Shown here in pieces: positions 52,905-61,571 of a stretch of 64,000 nt of DNA; positions within the stretch are counted from its first letter, which is position 1, and each line of letters opens with the position of its first letter. The notes beneath the pieces were generated by a model. It had not been told where the DNA came from. It was given only the letters and a program-made list of their open reading frames with translations, and made no database searches. A program made the translations under genes and the position numbers. The DNA comes from JAFLBI01 sp964616465 (GTDB lineage Bacteria; Bacteroidota; Bacteroidia; Chitinophagales; Chitinophagaceae). The DNA is taken from the NCBI GenBank assembly GCA_964616465.1, contig CAZTTO010000004.1, positions 62,001 through 126,000 on the forward strand, read 5' to 3'.

Positions 52905-54050
52905 ATGAGAAATACAAGCGTATACACAATACTCTTAGCCTTGGTTCTAGGTCTGTTAGCATGTGGTTCGTCTGGAAAACTTCCAAAAATTCCGGGAGAA
53001 GACCAAGCTGTATTAACACTGTTGGATCAAATTAATAAAGGTGAAGTAAAAGGCTATGAGGCAAAGGAAATGCTAAAATCCAGCTATTCTATAGCTAAAT
53101 CAAATCATTTACGTCAAATAGATGCGCTATTAGCCTATCCATCTGGTGAGAATTTTGAAAAAATGATGGCTCGCTATCAGTTACTGAATAATTTGGCAAA
53201 AGCTATAGAGTCATCTCCAGTTGCAGCTGGCTGGGTCGATGAGCCATTTTACGATAAAGAGATTGAAGCGATGCGTAATCAGGCGGCTGATGCTTATTAT
53301 AAACAAGCAATGGTTTTTATGGGTTACAATCAGCGGTCTTATGCTGCCCAAGCCCATGATCTTTTTCAGCGGGTAAATCGCATTTCACCTGGTTATAAAG
53401 ATGTTATTTCTATGATGCGCATGGCTGAAGAAAATGCTATTTTGAAAGTGATGGTAAATCCTATCAACTACCATTCATTTTCATTTCAATATTGGGGTAT
53501 GCAGCAAGATCTTTTACAAAGAGAACTTGTTCGTGAGTTAAGAACTTGGAGCAATTCCAATTTTGTAAGGTTTTTTACAGATCAGGAAGCATTTATGAAT
53601 CGTATTCATCCAGATAGAGTTGTAGATGTGCGTTGGTCGGATATTTTTATTCAGCCTGTAAACCGACAAACATTTACAAGAACGGTCAGCAAGCAAATAA
53701 AAACAGGTGAAACAAAATCAATACCAGCAAAGCCTATTTTCAAAACTGTGACTGCAAACTTGCAAATAACGCGACTGATGCTTCAGGCGCATGGAAATCT
53801 TGAATGTAGGGTAACTGAAGCTGGCTCAATGCGTCCGCTGATGTGGGATAATTTCCCATCTCAATACACTTGGGTGCATGAGTTTGCTACATTTACTGGA
53901 GATCAACAAGCTTTGGGTCCAGATGATTGGCGTTTGGTGCAAGCAAATGGTAATGTACAAGCCCCCAACAGAGCAATTGTTTATCAGCAATTATACCAAC
54001 AATCCTTTCCTGCTTTAGTACAGCGTATTCGAACTGTAAACTGGCAATGA
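52905..54050 (+). CDS. hypothetical lipoprotein
   Basis: A 381-residue protein of unknown function. A lipoprotein signal with lipobox LLAC (lipidated Cys about residue 20) shows it is membrane-anchored. The mature region is helical in its first half (about 30-165), with TPR-like spacing around AADAYYKQAMVFMGYNQ, then more beta-rich with ITRLMLQAHGNLECRV. The start is ATG 52905 rather than the GTG at 52896. It is divergent from the DUF2911 gene and is 53 bases before ftsE. Confidence 0.78.
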   Translation: MRNTSVYTILLALVLGLLACGSSGKLPKIPGEDQAVLTLLDQINKGEVKGYEAKEMLKSSYSIAKSNHLRQIDALLAYPSGENFEKMMARYQLLNNLAKAIESSPVAAGWVDEPFYDKEIEAMRNQAADAYYKQAMVFMGYNQRSYAAQAHDLFQRVNRISPGYKDVISMMRMAEENAILKVMVNPINYHSFSFQYWGMQQDLLQRELVRELRTWSNSNFVRFFTDQEAFMNRIHPDRVVDVRWSDIFIQPVNRQTFTRTVSKQIKTGETKSIPAKPIFKTVTANLQITRLMLQAHGNLECRVTEAGSMRPLMWDNFPSQYTWVHEFATFTGDQQALGPDDWRLVQANGNVQAPNRAIVYQQLYQQSFPALVQRIRTVNWQ

Positions 54051-54103
54051 TGAAAGGGTTGAAATTGCTTTAATTATTTCGTTTATTTGCAAAAAGCTAT
54101 ATT

Positions 54104-54796
54104 ATGGCAGAATCAGTGGTTTCGATACAAGGCGCAAACATATATCAAGGTGATGCACTCATTTTAGAGAATGTGAATTTTACAATCAATAGAGGTGAGT
54201 TTGTGTATTTAGTAGGAAAGACTGGAACAGGAAAAAGTAGTTTATTGAAAACCTTATATGGAGAACTTCCTTTGAGAGAAGGTAGTGGTTCAGTTGTTGG
54301 CTTTGATCTAAAAGGAATGGACTGGAAGAAAGTTCCATTCTTGAGAAGGAACCTGGGTGTAGTTTTTCAGGATTTCCAACTGTTGACAGACAGAAATGTG
54401 TATCAAAATTTGCAGTTCGTGTTAAGAGCTACTGGATGGAAGGATGAGAAGTTGATGGAAGAAAAAATCAATGAAGTTTTAGATAGTGTTGGATTAAAAA
54501 GCAAAGGTTTTAAAATGCCTTATGAAATGAGTGGGGGAGAGCAGCAAAGAGTTGATATTGCTCGTGCTTTGTTGAATTCACCTAAACTCATTTTAGCTGA
54601 TGAGCCAACAGGGAATCTTGACCCAGAAACAAGCGATGAAATTATGCAGTTGCTGATTCAAATTGCTAAGAATTACGGTACAGCGGTCATTATGGCTACC
54701 CACGATTTTATTGTGATCAATCGTTATCCAAGTCGTTTATTAAAAACAGAACGAGGTAGATTATTCGACAGTGCTGCAGTTGAGCAGCAGGCTTAA
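54104..54796 (+). CDS. ftsE: FtsE-like ABC ATPase
   Basis: A 230-residue ATPase of the FtsE/LolD group. Walker A GKTGTGKSS is at residues 38-46, the Q-loop segment VFQDFQLL near 89-96, the signature MSGGEQQR near 145-152, Walker B LILADEPTGNLD near 165-176 and the switch His in MATHD. FtsE acts with the membrane protein FtsX to control peptidoglycan hydrolases at division. ftsX is not adjacent, so a LolD-type role is not excluded. Its stop shares TTAA with the convergent gene. Confidence 0.85.
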   Translation: MAESVVSIQGANIYQGDALILENVNFTINRGEFVYLVGKTGTGKSSLLKTLYGELPLREGSGSVVGFDLKGMDWKKVPFLRRNLGVVFQDFQLLTDRNVYQNLQFVLRATGWKDEKLMEEKINEVLDSVGLKSKGFKMPYEMSGGEQQRVDIARALLNSPKLILADEPTGNLDPETSDEIMQLLIQIAKNYGTAVIMATHDFIVINRYPSRLLKTERGRLFDSAAVEQQA

Positions 54797-55302
54797 ATAG
54801 TTGCGGGAAGTTTTTTTCCTAACCAGCTTTCTTTAACTGGAACTATCCACTTTTCTAACAATTCTTCTTTGGTAGAAACGAGGTTGTTAAAATAGAGTGT
54901 TTCAGCGGTAATAAATCCATGGTCAATGGCATATTGTAGTTGCTGTAGAGGTATGTATTCGATTTTATCTTTTACAACAAATGCAAGCTGCTCGCGATTA
55001 AACAACTGAATTTTGAGTCGCTGTTCAATATCCTTTATTAATCGAACAGAACTGTCTGTACTGCAACCGCTCACACCAGTAGCTGTTTCATCGGCCATCA
55101 AAACAAAGAAACGTCCAAAAAATAGGTTGGCATAGCCTTTCACAGGAGTACCATGACTTTTCCACGATTGAACAAATTGTTCCATCATATCCTCTACCTC
55201 CAAAGCTTCACCTATGCCAAGCATGCGGCTACTTTGGTAAATCCAAACTTTAGAACTCTTGTGAAATTCGGCGGGTAATAGCGACTGATAATCTAAATTC
55301 AT
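54793..55302 (-). CDS. Bacteroidota conserved hypothetical protein
   Basis: Product unknown. The 169-residue soluble protein has the recurrent segments ADETATGVSGCSTDSS (about residues 71-86) and VRLIKDIEQ, seen in a Bacteroidota-wide family that databases sometimes label 'ABC transporter ATPase'. There is no Walker A or ABC signature here, so that label should not be used. It lies 13 bases downstream of a small membrane protein gene on the same strand and may be co-transcribed with it. Confidence 0.75.
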   Translation of the reverse strand: MNLDYQSLLPAEFHKSSKVWIYQSSRMLGIGEALEVEDMMEQFVQSWKSHGTPVKGYANLFFGRFFVLMADETATGVSGCSTDSSVRLIKDIEQRLKIQLFNREQLAFVVKDKIEYIPLQQLQYAIDHGFITAETLYFNNLVSTKEELLEKWIVPVKESWLGKKLPATI

Positions 55303-55315
55303 GCAGCAAAGGTAA

Positions 55316-55519
55316 TCATCCCGATTTTTCTTTCTTTCCTTTATAAGAAAAAATCAATCCGCCTAACACTCCAGCACCAATGAGCTTAAGAATATTCTCT
55401 TGTCCTAGGATTTTACTCCAGCTGAATTGCTTTTGAGCTAGGTCCATAATTACATCTATAATGAATAGTCCAGCCAGCGCCAACAAGAAAAAGCCAAAGA
55501 ATTTTTTGATATCAAACAT
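55316..55519 (-). CDS. small membrane hypothetical protein
   Basis: A 67-residue protein with two likely transmembrane segments (about residues 8-26 and 44-60) and a lysine-rich C-terminus. No known domain is recognised. It lies 12 bases after the stop of the iron-sulfur gene on the same strand, so it may be in that transcript. Confidence 0.6.
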   Translation of the reverse strand: MFDIKKFFGFFLLALAGLFIIDVIMDLAQKQFSWSKILGQENILKLIGAGVLGGLIFSYKGKKEKSG

Positions 55520-55531
55520 GTGGCGTGAGGT

Positions 55532-56314
55532 TTAGTCAGCTAAACTGGCAGCAATCATTTCAGCAACATCCAATACTTCAATATCATTCTCTTTCTCTTT
55601 GTTTTTAACACCATCTGTCATCATAGTGTTACAAAAAGGACAAGCAGCTGCAATTACTTGTGGTTGTACTTCAAGGGCTTCTTCAGTTCTTTCAATATTA
55701 ATTCTCTTATTGCCTGGTTCATCTTCTTTAAACATTTGCGCACCACCAGCACCACAGCAAAGACCTTTGGTTCTGCAGCGTTTCATTTCAACCAACTCTG
55801 CATCTAAAGCTTCTAAAACCTTTCTTGGAGCTTCATAAATATCATTTGCTCTGCCTAAGTAACAACTATCGTGGTAAGTGATTTTTTTGCCTTTAAAACT
55901 TCCACCTTCCTTCAGCTTTACTTTCCCTTCATCAATCAGTTGTTGTAGAAAAGTTGTGTGATGAATCACTTCATAGTGGCCACCTAATTCTGGGTATTCA
56001 TTCTTTAAAGTATTGAAGCAGTGAGGACAGGTAGTTACAATTTTTTTAATTCCATAGCCATTCAAAATTTGAATATTTTGATAGGCCATCATTTGAAACA
56101 TAAACTCGTTTCCTGCTCTTCTAACAGGGTCGCCGGTACAAGCCTCTTCCTTACCCAGAATTGCATAAGAAACGCCTACTTTATTAAGAATAGTAGCAAA
56201 TGCTTTTGTAATTTTTTGAGCACGCTGATCAAAACTTCCTGCACATCCAACCCAAAATAAAATTTCTGGAGTTTCGCCTTGTGCCATCATATCGGCCATT
56301 GTTCTAACTGTCAT
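55532..56314 (-). CDS. CCG-domain iron-sulfur protein (HdrD/GlpC-like)
   Basis: A 260-residue cytoplasmic protein with two cysteine-rich CCG domains. The first has FWVGCAGSFDQRA and TTCPHCFNTLKNEY; the second has YHDSCYLGR, CRTKGLCCGAGG and AACPFCNTMM. In HdrB/HdrD proteins such domains bind a non-cubane [4Fe-4S] cluster. The gene is paired functionally with the membrane protein at 57050-58372, but a gene on the other strand separates them by 736 bases. Together they look like a split HdrD-type quinone-linked electron-transfer module. Confidence 0.88.
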   Translation of the reverse strand: MTVRTMADMMAQGETPEILFWVGCAGSFDQRAQKITKAFATILNKVGVSYAILGKEEACTGDPVRRAGNEFMFQMMAYQNIQILNGYGIKKIVTTCPHCFNTLKNEYPELGGHYEVIHHTTFLQQLIDEGKVKLKEGGSFKGKKITYHDSCYLGRANDIYEAPRKVLEALDAELVEMKRCRTKGLCCGAGGAQMFKEDEPGNKRINIERTEEALEVQPQVIAAACPFCNTMMTDGVKNKEKENDIEVLDVAEMIAASLAD

Positions 56315-56389
56315 GCACTAAGATTTGTACGAATGTAAAAGAAAATTGCTTTCAAGTTTCAGCTTGTTTGAAATTAGAAAGCTGAATGA

Positions 56390-57049
56390 ATGAATCGCTG
56401 TATTTTTAACGCTATGGATATAGTGTTCATTTTTATGGGCGGTTGGATGGTAAGCTTTTTGGGGCAGCTTCCTTTGGGGAATATGAGCTTTACTGCCACT
56501 CAAATTGCAGTAGAAGAACATTTTAAAAATGCATGGAAATATGCTATTGGTGTTGCCCTGGTTGAAATGCTTTACTTGCGTCTAGCTTTAACCAGTATGG
56601 ATTGGGTGGTGCAGCATAGAACTTGGTTTTTAGCGCTTGGATGGTTAACAGTGGTTTTGTTTTTTTTACTCAGTTATTTATCGTTTCGAGCTGCTGGACA
56701 AACAAGTAATACCAAGAAAGCAGTTGTACTCAATAATAAGTTGCCCAGATTTGTACTTGGATTAACCATGAGTGCGCTCAATCCAGTGCAAATTCCCTTT
56801 TGGTTTTTATGGACTTCACAATGGATTGCTTGGGGTTGGTTGCCAACAGAAAGGTTGGCCTTTAATTATTTTACAATTGGAGCTGGCTTAGGAACTATTA
56901 TAGGCTTGGCATTATATATCCACGGAGGAAATTATATTGTAAAAAGATTTCAGGCAGGTAACCAAAGATTAAATCAAGTGATTGGAGTAATCTTTTTCAT
57001 AACTGCGCTCATACAGTTATATAGAATGATTTGGAAGCCCTGGATATAA
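56390..57049 (+). CDS. LysE-type translocator family protein
   Basis: A 219-residue inner-membrane protein with about six transmembrane helices. The GQLPLGNMSF segment near the N-terminus and MSALNPVQIPFWFLW in the middle match LysE/RhtB-family exporters of amino acids. The substrate is unknown. An alternative start is ATG 56414, which places the first helix at the N-terminus. It is inserted on the plus strand between two minus-strand iron-sulfur genes, and its stop abuts the stop of the 57050 gene. Confidence 0.85.
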   Translation: MNRCIFNAMDIVFIFMGGWMVSFLGQLPLGNMSFTATQIAVEEHFKNAWKYAIGVALVEMLYLRLALTSMDWVVQHRTWFLALGWLTVVLFFLLSYLSFRAAGQTSNTKKAVVLNNKLPRFVLGLTMSALNPVQIPFWFLWTSQWIAWGWLPTERLAFNYFTIGAGLGTIIGLALYIHGGNYIVKRFQAGNQRLNQVIGVIFFITALIQLYRMIWKPWI

Positions 57050-58372
57050 TTAGCTAGCCATTTCTTCCACCCACTTATCTCGATCGTCTGGAGAGAATTT
57101 CCATGGTGCAAAATTATTCTCAGTATTGCTGAACATGCCATTCCATTCCTGGGGTGCATTGCTTTCTTCCATAATCAAGCTTCTTCTTAACTCAGTAATA
57201 ATTTCGAGCGGAGAAATACTTACCGGACATTCTTCTACACAAGCATTACAAGTAGTACAAGCGCGTAATTCTTCCACAGAAATATAATCGTGCAAAAGAG
57301 TTTTTCCATCAGCTACAAAAGAGCCGTTTTGGTTAATGTTTTTGCCCACATCTTCTAATCGGTCGCGGGTGGCCATCATAATTTTACGTGGACTTAATAA
57401 TTTCCCCGTTTGGTTAGCAGGACAAGCACTGGTACATCTTCCACACTCTGTGCAACTGTATGCATCCATTAAGTTTCGCCAACTTAACTCAAAAACATCT
57501 TTTGCGCCAAAATGAGCGGGAGGAGCTGCATCTGTTGGGGCTAATTCTGGTTGCATGGCGTACAATACTTCGTTTTGCACCTCGGGCATATTTTTCATTT
57601 TACCCTGAGGCTCTAGTCGTGTGTAATATGCATTTGGGAAAGCCAATAAAATGTGCAAGTGTTTTGAATAGGGTAGGTAGTTTAGAAATGCAAAAATTCC
57701 AATAATATGCGCCCACCATGCAACTCTTTCAATCATCACCAAAGTTTCGCTTGAAAGTCCAGTAAAGATTGGGTGAAGCATTGAAGAGAAGTAAAATGAA
57801 CCAGTAGGATGTTCAGCATAATGTCCGTAGCCACGTTCTTGCAAGAGCGTATCTGTTGCATTTAAGGTTAGGAATAGTCCCATTAAAACTATCTCAGTTA
57901 TTAAAATATAATTCGCATCGCTACGTGGCCATCCGTTTAAATCGTTGCTTAGGAATCGTTTAATTTTTAGCACATTTCTTCTAACCAAAAAAACAATACA
58001 AAAAAGTACCACACCTACTGCAAGGAACTCAAAGCTGTTAATAAGAAAACTGTAAAATTCTCCTAAAGGAGCCGCAAAAAGCCTGTGTGTACCTAAAGCG
58101 CCATCTAATACAATCTCCAAAACCTCTAAATTGATGATAATAAAGCCCGCATATAACACAAAGTGCATAATGGCAACGGTTGGATTGCGGAACATTTTCT
58201 TTTGACCAAATGCCAGCAAAAGCACATTTTTCCATCTTTTGCCTGGTTCATTGCTGAAATCTTCATCTTTTCCTAAAAGGATATTTCTGCGTATTTGACC
58301 AGCTCTTTTTGAGAACAACCAAATAGCAACTGCACTGATAGCTACAAATAAGATTTGAGAAAGAATTTGCAT
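57050..58372 (-). CDS. membrane-bound 4Fe-4S protein (HdrE/NarI-like plus ferredoxin domain)
   Basis: A 440-residue protein. The N-terminal half has about five to six transmembrane helices in a NarI/HdrE-like arrangement. The C-terminal half has two [4Fe-4S] motifs, CTECGRCTSACP and CTTCNACVEECP, in a HdrC-like domain. Histidines in the membrane part (such as MHFVLYAGF) could ligate heme b. The layout suggests electron transfer between the quinone pool and the cytoplasmic CCG protein encoded at 55532. The physiological donor or acceptor is not evident. Confidence 0.88.
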   Translation of the reverse strand: MQILSQILFVAISAVAIWLFSKRAGQIRRNILLGKDEDFSNEPGKRWKNVLLLAFGQKKMFRNPTVAIMHFVLYAGFIIINLEVLEIVLDGALGTHRLFAAPLGEFYSFLINSFEFLAVGVVLFCIVFLVRRNVLKIKRFLSNDLNGWPRSDANYILITEIVLMGLFLTLNATDTLLQERGYGHYAEHPTGSFYFSSMLHPIFTGLSSETLVMIERVAWWAHIIGIFAFLNYLPYSKHLHILLAFPNAYYTRLEPQGKMKNMPEVQNEVLYAMQPELAPTDAAPPAHFGAKDVFELSWRNLMDAYSCTECGRCTSACPANQTGKLLSPRKIMMATRDRLEDVGKNINQNGSFVADGKTLLHDYISVEELRACTTCNACVEECPVSISPLEIITELRRSLIMEESNAPQEWNGMFSNTENNFAPWKFSPDDRDKWVEEMAS

Positions 58373-58472
58373 AGGTTAGGCTTATGGTGCTAAGATAGGA
58401 TTTTTGAGTAGCCAAAACTGAATTGTTATATTCTTCTATACTCATTAACTTGGCTGCTGAAACAAGCTGCCA

Positions 58473-58973
58473 ATGAGCGAAAAAAAATACATCATGGATG
58501 CGGTTGCTGCAAGCCAAAAGATCAATAGGATGGCTTTGGAAATTGCAGAACAAGTAGATGAATCAAAAGCCCCTTTAATATTACTTGGTATTGAAGAAAA
58601 TGGTTGTGTTATTGCAGATGCAGTTGCTAACCAATTAAAAAAGCATTTGTCTATGGAAGTGGTGGTGCATAGAATTGGTATTAATAAGCAACAGCCTCAG
58701 GAAGTTCAGCTGCGGCAAGAATATGACTACCATTCTAAACAGCTGGTGTTGGTGGATGATGTAACCAATTCTGGTAAGACGCTTCTCTATGCACTAAAAC
58801 CACTTATGAATTATTATCCAGCCAAGATTATGACCTTAGTTTTGGTGGAGCGCATGTATAAAAGATTTCCTGTACAACCTGATTTTGTTGGACTTTCATT
58901 GGCAACAACAGAGGAAGACCATATTCAAGTGGAAGTTTCGGGAAATCAAATTTTGGGTGCATATATTGAGTAA
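58473..58973 (+). CDS. phosphoribosyltransferase family protein
   Basis: A 166-residue type I phosphoribosyltransferase with the PRPP motif LVLVDDVTNSGKTLL at residues 91-105. It is related to the PyrR-like protein at 77 (same motif region and a similar RFPVQPDFVG tail) but lacks its N-terminal GKQL segment. The acceptor base is not predictable. It lies 41 bases upstream of the phosphohexomutase gene, and the two may share a transcript. The pairing has no clear metabolic logic. Confidence 0.87.
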   Translation: MSEKKYIMDAVAASQKINRMALEIAEQVDESKAPLILLGIEENGCVIADAVANQLKKHLSMEVVVHRIGINKQQPQEVQLRQEYDYHSKQLVLVDDVTNSGKTLLYALKPLMNYYPAKIMTLVLVERMYKRFPVQPDFVGLSLATTEEDHIQVEVSGNQILGAYIE

Positions 58974-59014
58974 CATTTTATTTCATATTTTCATTCCTAT
59001 TCAAAATAATAATT

Positions 59015-60739
59015 ATGAATGCAGTTATTGAAGCACATGTTCAACAATGGTTGACCGGAAATTATGATGAAGCTACTCGTGAGGCTGTTAAAGCCCTACA
59101 ATCTAATCCAGATGAACTAGCTGATAGTTTTTATAGAACTTTAGAATTTGGTACTGGAGGATTGAGAGGTGTGATGGGTGTGGGCACCAATCGTATGAAT
59201 AAATATACTGTTGGTATGGCTACTCAGGGATTTGCAAATTATTTGAGAAAGACCTATCCATCAACCGAAATTAAGGTAGCAATTGGTCATGATTCGCGTA
59301 ATAATAGCCGATTTTTTGCTGAAACAACTGCACAAGTATTTGCAGCCAATGGTATTCATGTGTTTTTGTTTGAAGACTTAAGACCAACACCCGAGTTAAG
59401 TTTTGCAATTCGTTATTTGGGATGTCATGCTGGAGTTGTATGTACAGCTTCACACAACCCTAAAGAGTACAATGGGTATAAGGCGTATTGGAATGATGGT
59501 GGACAATTAGTGCCTCCGCATGATAAAAACGTGATTCGTGAAGTGGAAGCCATAACTTCAGTTGACGAAGTGAAATGGTCGGGTGGGGATCATTTGATTA
59601 CTCCTATGGGTAAAGAAATGGACGCCGCATACATTGAAATGGTGAAAAGCTTGAGTGTTTATCCAGATGTCATTGCTCGTCATAATGATTTAAAAATTGT
59701 ATACACACCCATTCATGGAACAGGTATTACTTTGGTTCCTGCTGTATTGCGTGCCTATGGTTTTACGAATGTAACCGTAGTTGAAGAGCAAGCAACGCCG
59801 GATGGTAATTTTCCAACCGTTATTTATCCAAATCCTGAGGAAAGTGATGCCATGCATATTGGATTGCAAAAGGCAAAAGAATTGAATGCTGATATTTTAC
59901 TTGGAACAGATCCTGACTCTGATAGGGTAGGAATTGGTGTAAAGAACCATAAAGGAGAATGGGTACTCATGAACGGTAACCAAACGGCTGTTTTAGCTTT
60001 TGCTTATATGATAGAAGCCAGGAAAGCTAAAGGTACTGCACAGTCGAATGATATGGTAATTAAGACTATTGTTACTAGCGAAATGATTGATCAAGTAGCT
60101 AAGCATAACCAAATTAATTGCTACGATGTACTTACCGGTTTTAAATGGATTGCTGAACTCATTAAGGCCAAGGAAGGAAAGGAAAATTTTGTTGTAGGCG
60201 GAGAAGAAAGTTTTGGATTGATGATGGGTGACCAAGTGCGTGATAAAGATGCAATTAGTGCTGTAGCAATATTATGCGAAATGGCTGCCTATGCAAGGGA
60301 AAATGGGTATAGTTTGTTTGAGAAGCTAATGGATATGTATGTGCAGTATGGCTTCTACCTTGAGCACTTAATTAGCATTACAAAGAAGGGTATGAATGGA
60401 CAAAAAGAGATTGCAGATATGATGGAGTCTTATCGTCAACAACCTCCTCAAACTATTGCCGGAGAAGCTGTTGAGCAATTACTTGATTATCAGCAACAAG
60501 TTGGTAAGAACCTTATTACCGGTGAAACTTGGACCATTGATTTGCCAAAAAGTAATGTGCTTCAATTTGTAACGAAGTCCGGAACAAAAGTATCAGCTCG
60601 TCCAAGTGGCACTGAGCCTAAGATTAAGTTTTACTTCAGTGTAAATCAGCCATTACCTTCAAGAGATCAATTTGATGAAGTGCATGCACAATTGCAAACA
60701 AAGATTCAGACGATTATTCAGGATATGAAGTTAAATTAG
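59015..60739 (+). CDS. phosphohexomutase (phosphoglucomutase/phosphomannomutase)
   Basis: A 574-residue alpha-D-phosphohexomutase that interconverts hexose 1- and 6-phosphates, feeding nucleotide-sugar synthesis. The phosphoserine Ser146 is in TASHNPKEYNG, the metal loop is GTDPDSDRVG (about 304-313), the sugar-binding loop is GGEESFG and the phosphate-binding loop is SARPSGTEPKIKF near 528-540. The length fits the PgcA-type family. A terminator follows. Confidence 0.95.
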   Translation: MNAVIEAHVQQWLTGNYDEATREAVKALQSNPDELADSFYRTLEFGTGGLRGVMGVGTNRMNKYTVGMATQGFANYLRKTYPSTEIKVAIGHDSRNNSRFFAETTAQVFAANGIHVFLFEDLRPTPELSFAIRYLGCHAGVVCTASHNPKEYNGYKAYWNDGGQLVPPHDKNVIREVEAITSVDEVKWSGGDHLITPMGKEMDAAYIEMVKSLSVYPDVIARHNDLKIVYTPIHGTGITLVPAVLRAYGFTNVTVVEEQATPDGNFPTVIYPNPEESDAMHIGLQKAKELNADILLGTDPDSDRVGIGVKNHKGEWVLMNGNQTAVLAFAYMIEARKAKGTAQSNDMVIKTIVTSEMIDQVAKHNQINCYDVLTGFKWIAELIKAKEGKENFVVGGEESFGLMMGDQVRDKDAISAVAILCEMAAYARENGYSLFEKLMDMYVQYGFYLEHLISITKKGMNGQKEIADMMESYRQQPPQTIAGEAVEQLLDYQQQVGKNLITGETWTIDLPKSNVLQFVTKSGTKVSARPSGTEPKIKFYFSVNQPLPSRDQFDEVHAQLQTKIQTIIQDMKLN

Positions 60740-60751
60740 TAACTGCTTAAC

Positions 60752-60776
60752 AGCCCCTTTTTAGAAGGGGCTTTTT
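60752..60776 (+). terminator. terminator of the phosphohexomutase gene
   Basis: AGCCCCTT pairs with AAGGGGCT around a short loop, followed by T4. Confidence 0.92.
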
Positions 60777-60862
60777 TGTGGATTCATACTAGATAGATGC
60801 TTTCTTTTCTCACACTTCTTTTAAATGATTTAATCATGGTTTTTTGCACTTACATTTGATTT

Positions 60863-61519
60863 ATGCGAATGGGAGAAGATACTTACAGACACAAAGGATT
60901 AAGAAAACAGCTGGTTAACTTGTTGAAGGAAAAAGGCATTACAGACCAAAGCGTATTGGATGCAATTATGGAAGTCCCAAGGCATTTCTTTTTAGATTCA
61001 GCTTTTGATTTAATAGCGTACGAGGATAGGGCTTTTCCAATTGGTGAAGATCAAACCATATCGCAGCCATATACAGTTGCTTATCAAAGTCAGCTATTAG
61101 AAATAAGTCCAGGAATGACTGTTTTAGAAATTGGAACAGGTAGCATGTACCAAGCCACTATACTTGCTGAAATGAAAGCGCGCGTTTTTACTATTGAGCG
61201 CCAGAAAAAATTATTCGATGCAACCAAATTATACCTATTCAAAAATAAGTATCCCTTTTTGAAGTTTTTTTATGGAGATGGATTTGCTGGTTTACCTGCT
61301 TATGCTCCATTTGATCGTGTTCTCATAACAGCTGCAGCTCCTTTTATTCCCCCCAAATTAGTTGAGCAATTAAAAGTAGGCGGGAAGATGGTTATTCCTG
61401 TTGATGAAGGGGAGAACCAACGCATGAAAAGATTAACAAAATTGGCTGATGGTCAATTCCAAGAAGAACATTTCGATTCTTTTTCTTTTGTTCCTATGTT
61501 ATCTGGGAAGAATCAATAA
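60863..61519 (+). CDS. pcm: protein-L-isoaspartate O-methyltransferase
   Basis: A 218-residue SAM-dependent enzyme that methylates isoaspartyl residues to start repair of damaged proteins. Typical segments are EVPRHFF (37-43), the substrate loop ISQPYTVA (66-73) and DRVLITAAAP. The SAM-binding motif I reads VLEIGTGSMYQ (87-97): the third glycine of the usual GTGSGYQ is replaced by Met94. The frame is intact, so the substitution is real, and activity may be retained because neighbouring residues are normal. Start ATG 60863; the next ATG two codons on is equally possible. Confidence 0.92.
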   Translation: MRMGEDTYRHKGLRKQLVNLLKEKGITDQSVLDAIMEVPRHFFLDSAFDLIAYEDRAFPIGEDQTISQPYTVAYQSQLLEISPGMTVLEIGTGSMYQATILAEMKARVFTIERQKKLFDATKLYLFKNKYPFLKFFYGDGFAGLPAYAPFDRVLITAAAPFIPPKLVEQLKVGGKMVIPVDEGENQRMKRLTKLADGQFQEEHFDSFSFVPMLSGKNQ

Positions 61520-61524
61520 ACAAT

Positions 61525-61555
61525 AAAAAAACCGACTCTAGAGTCGGTTTTTTTT
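61525..61555. terminator. bidirectional terminator between pcm and the barrel gene
   Basis: A near-perfect palindrome, AAAAAACCGACTC-TA-GAGTCGGTTTTTT, can end pcm on the plus strand and the barrel gene on the minus strand. Confidence 0.92.
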
Positions 61556-61571
61556 ATTCACACGAAATCAA

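Noticed and set aside
54793..55302. Labelling this protein as an ABC transporter ATPase
   Set aside because: There is no Walker A, Walker B or ABC signature; that label is probably an inherited annotation error.
61525..61555. Long palindrome as an operator or recombination site
   Set aside because: Position between two convergent gene ends and T-runs on both sides make a bidirectional terminator the simpler explanation.
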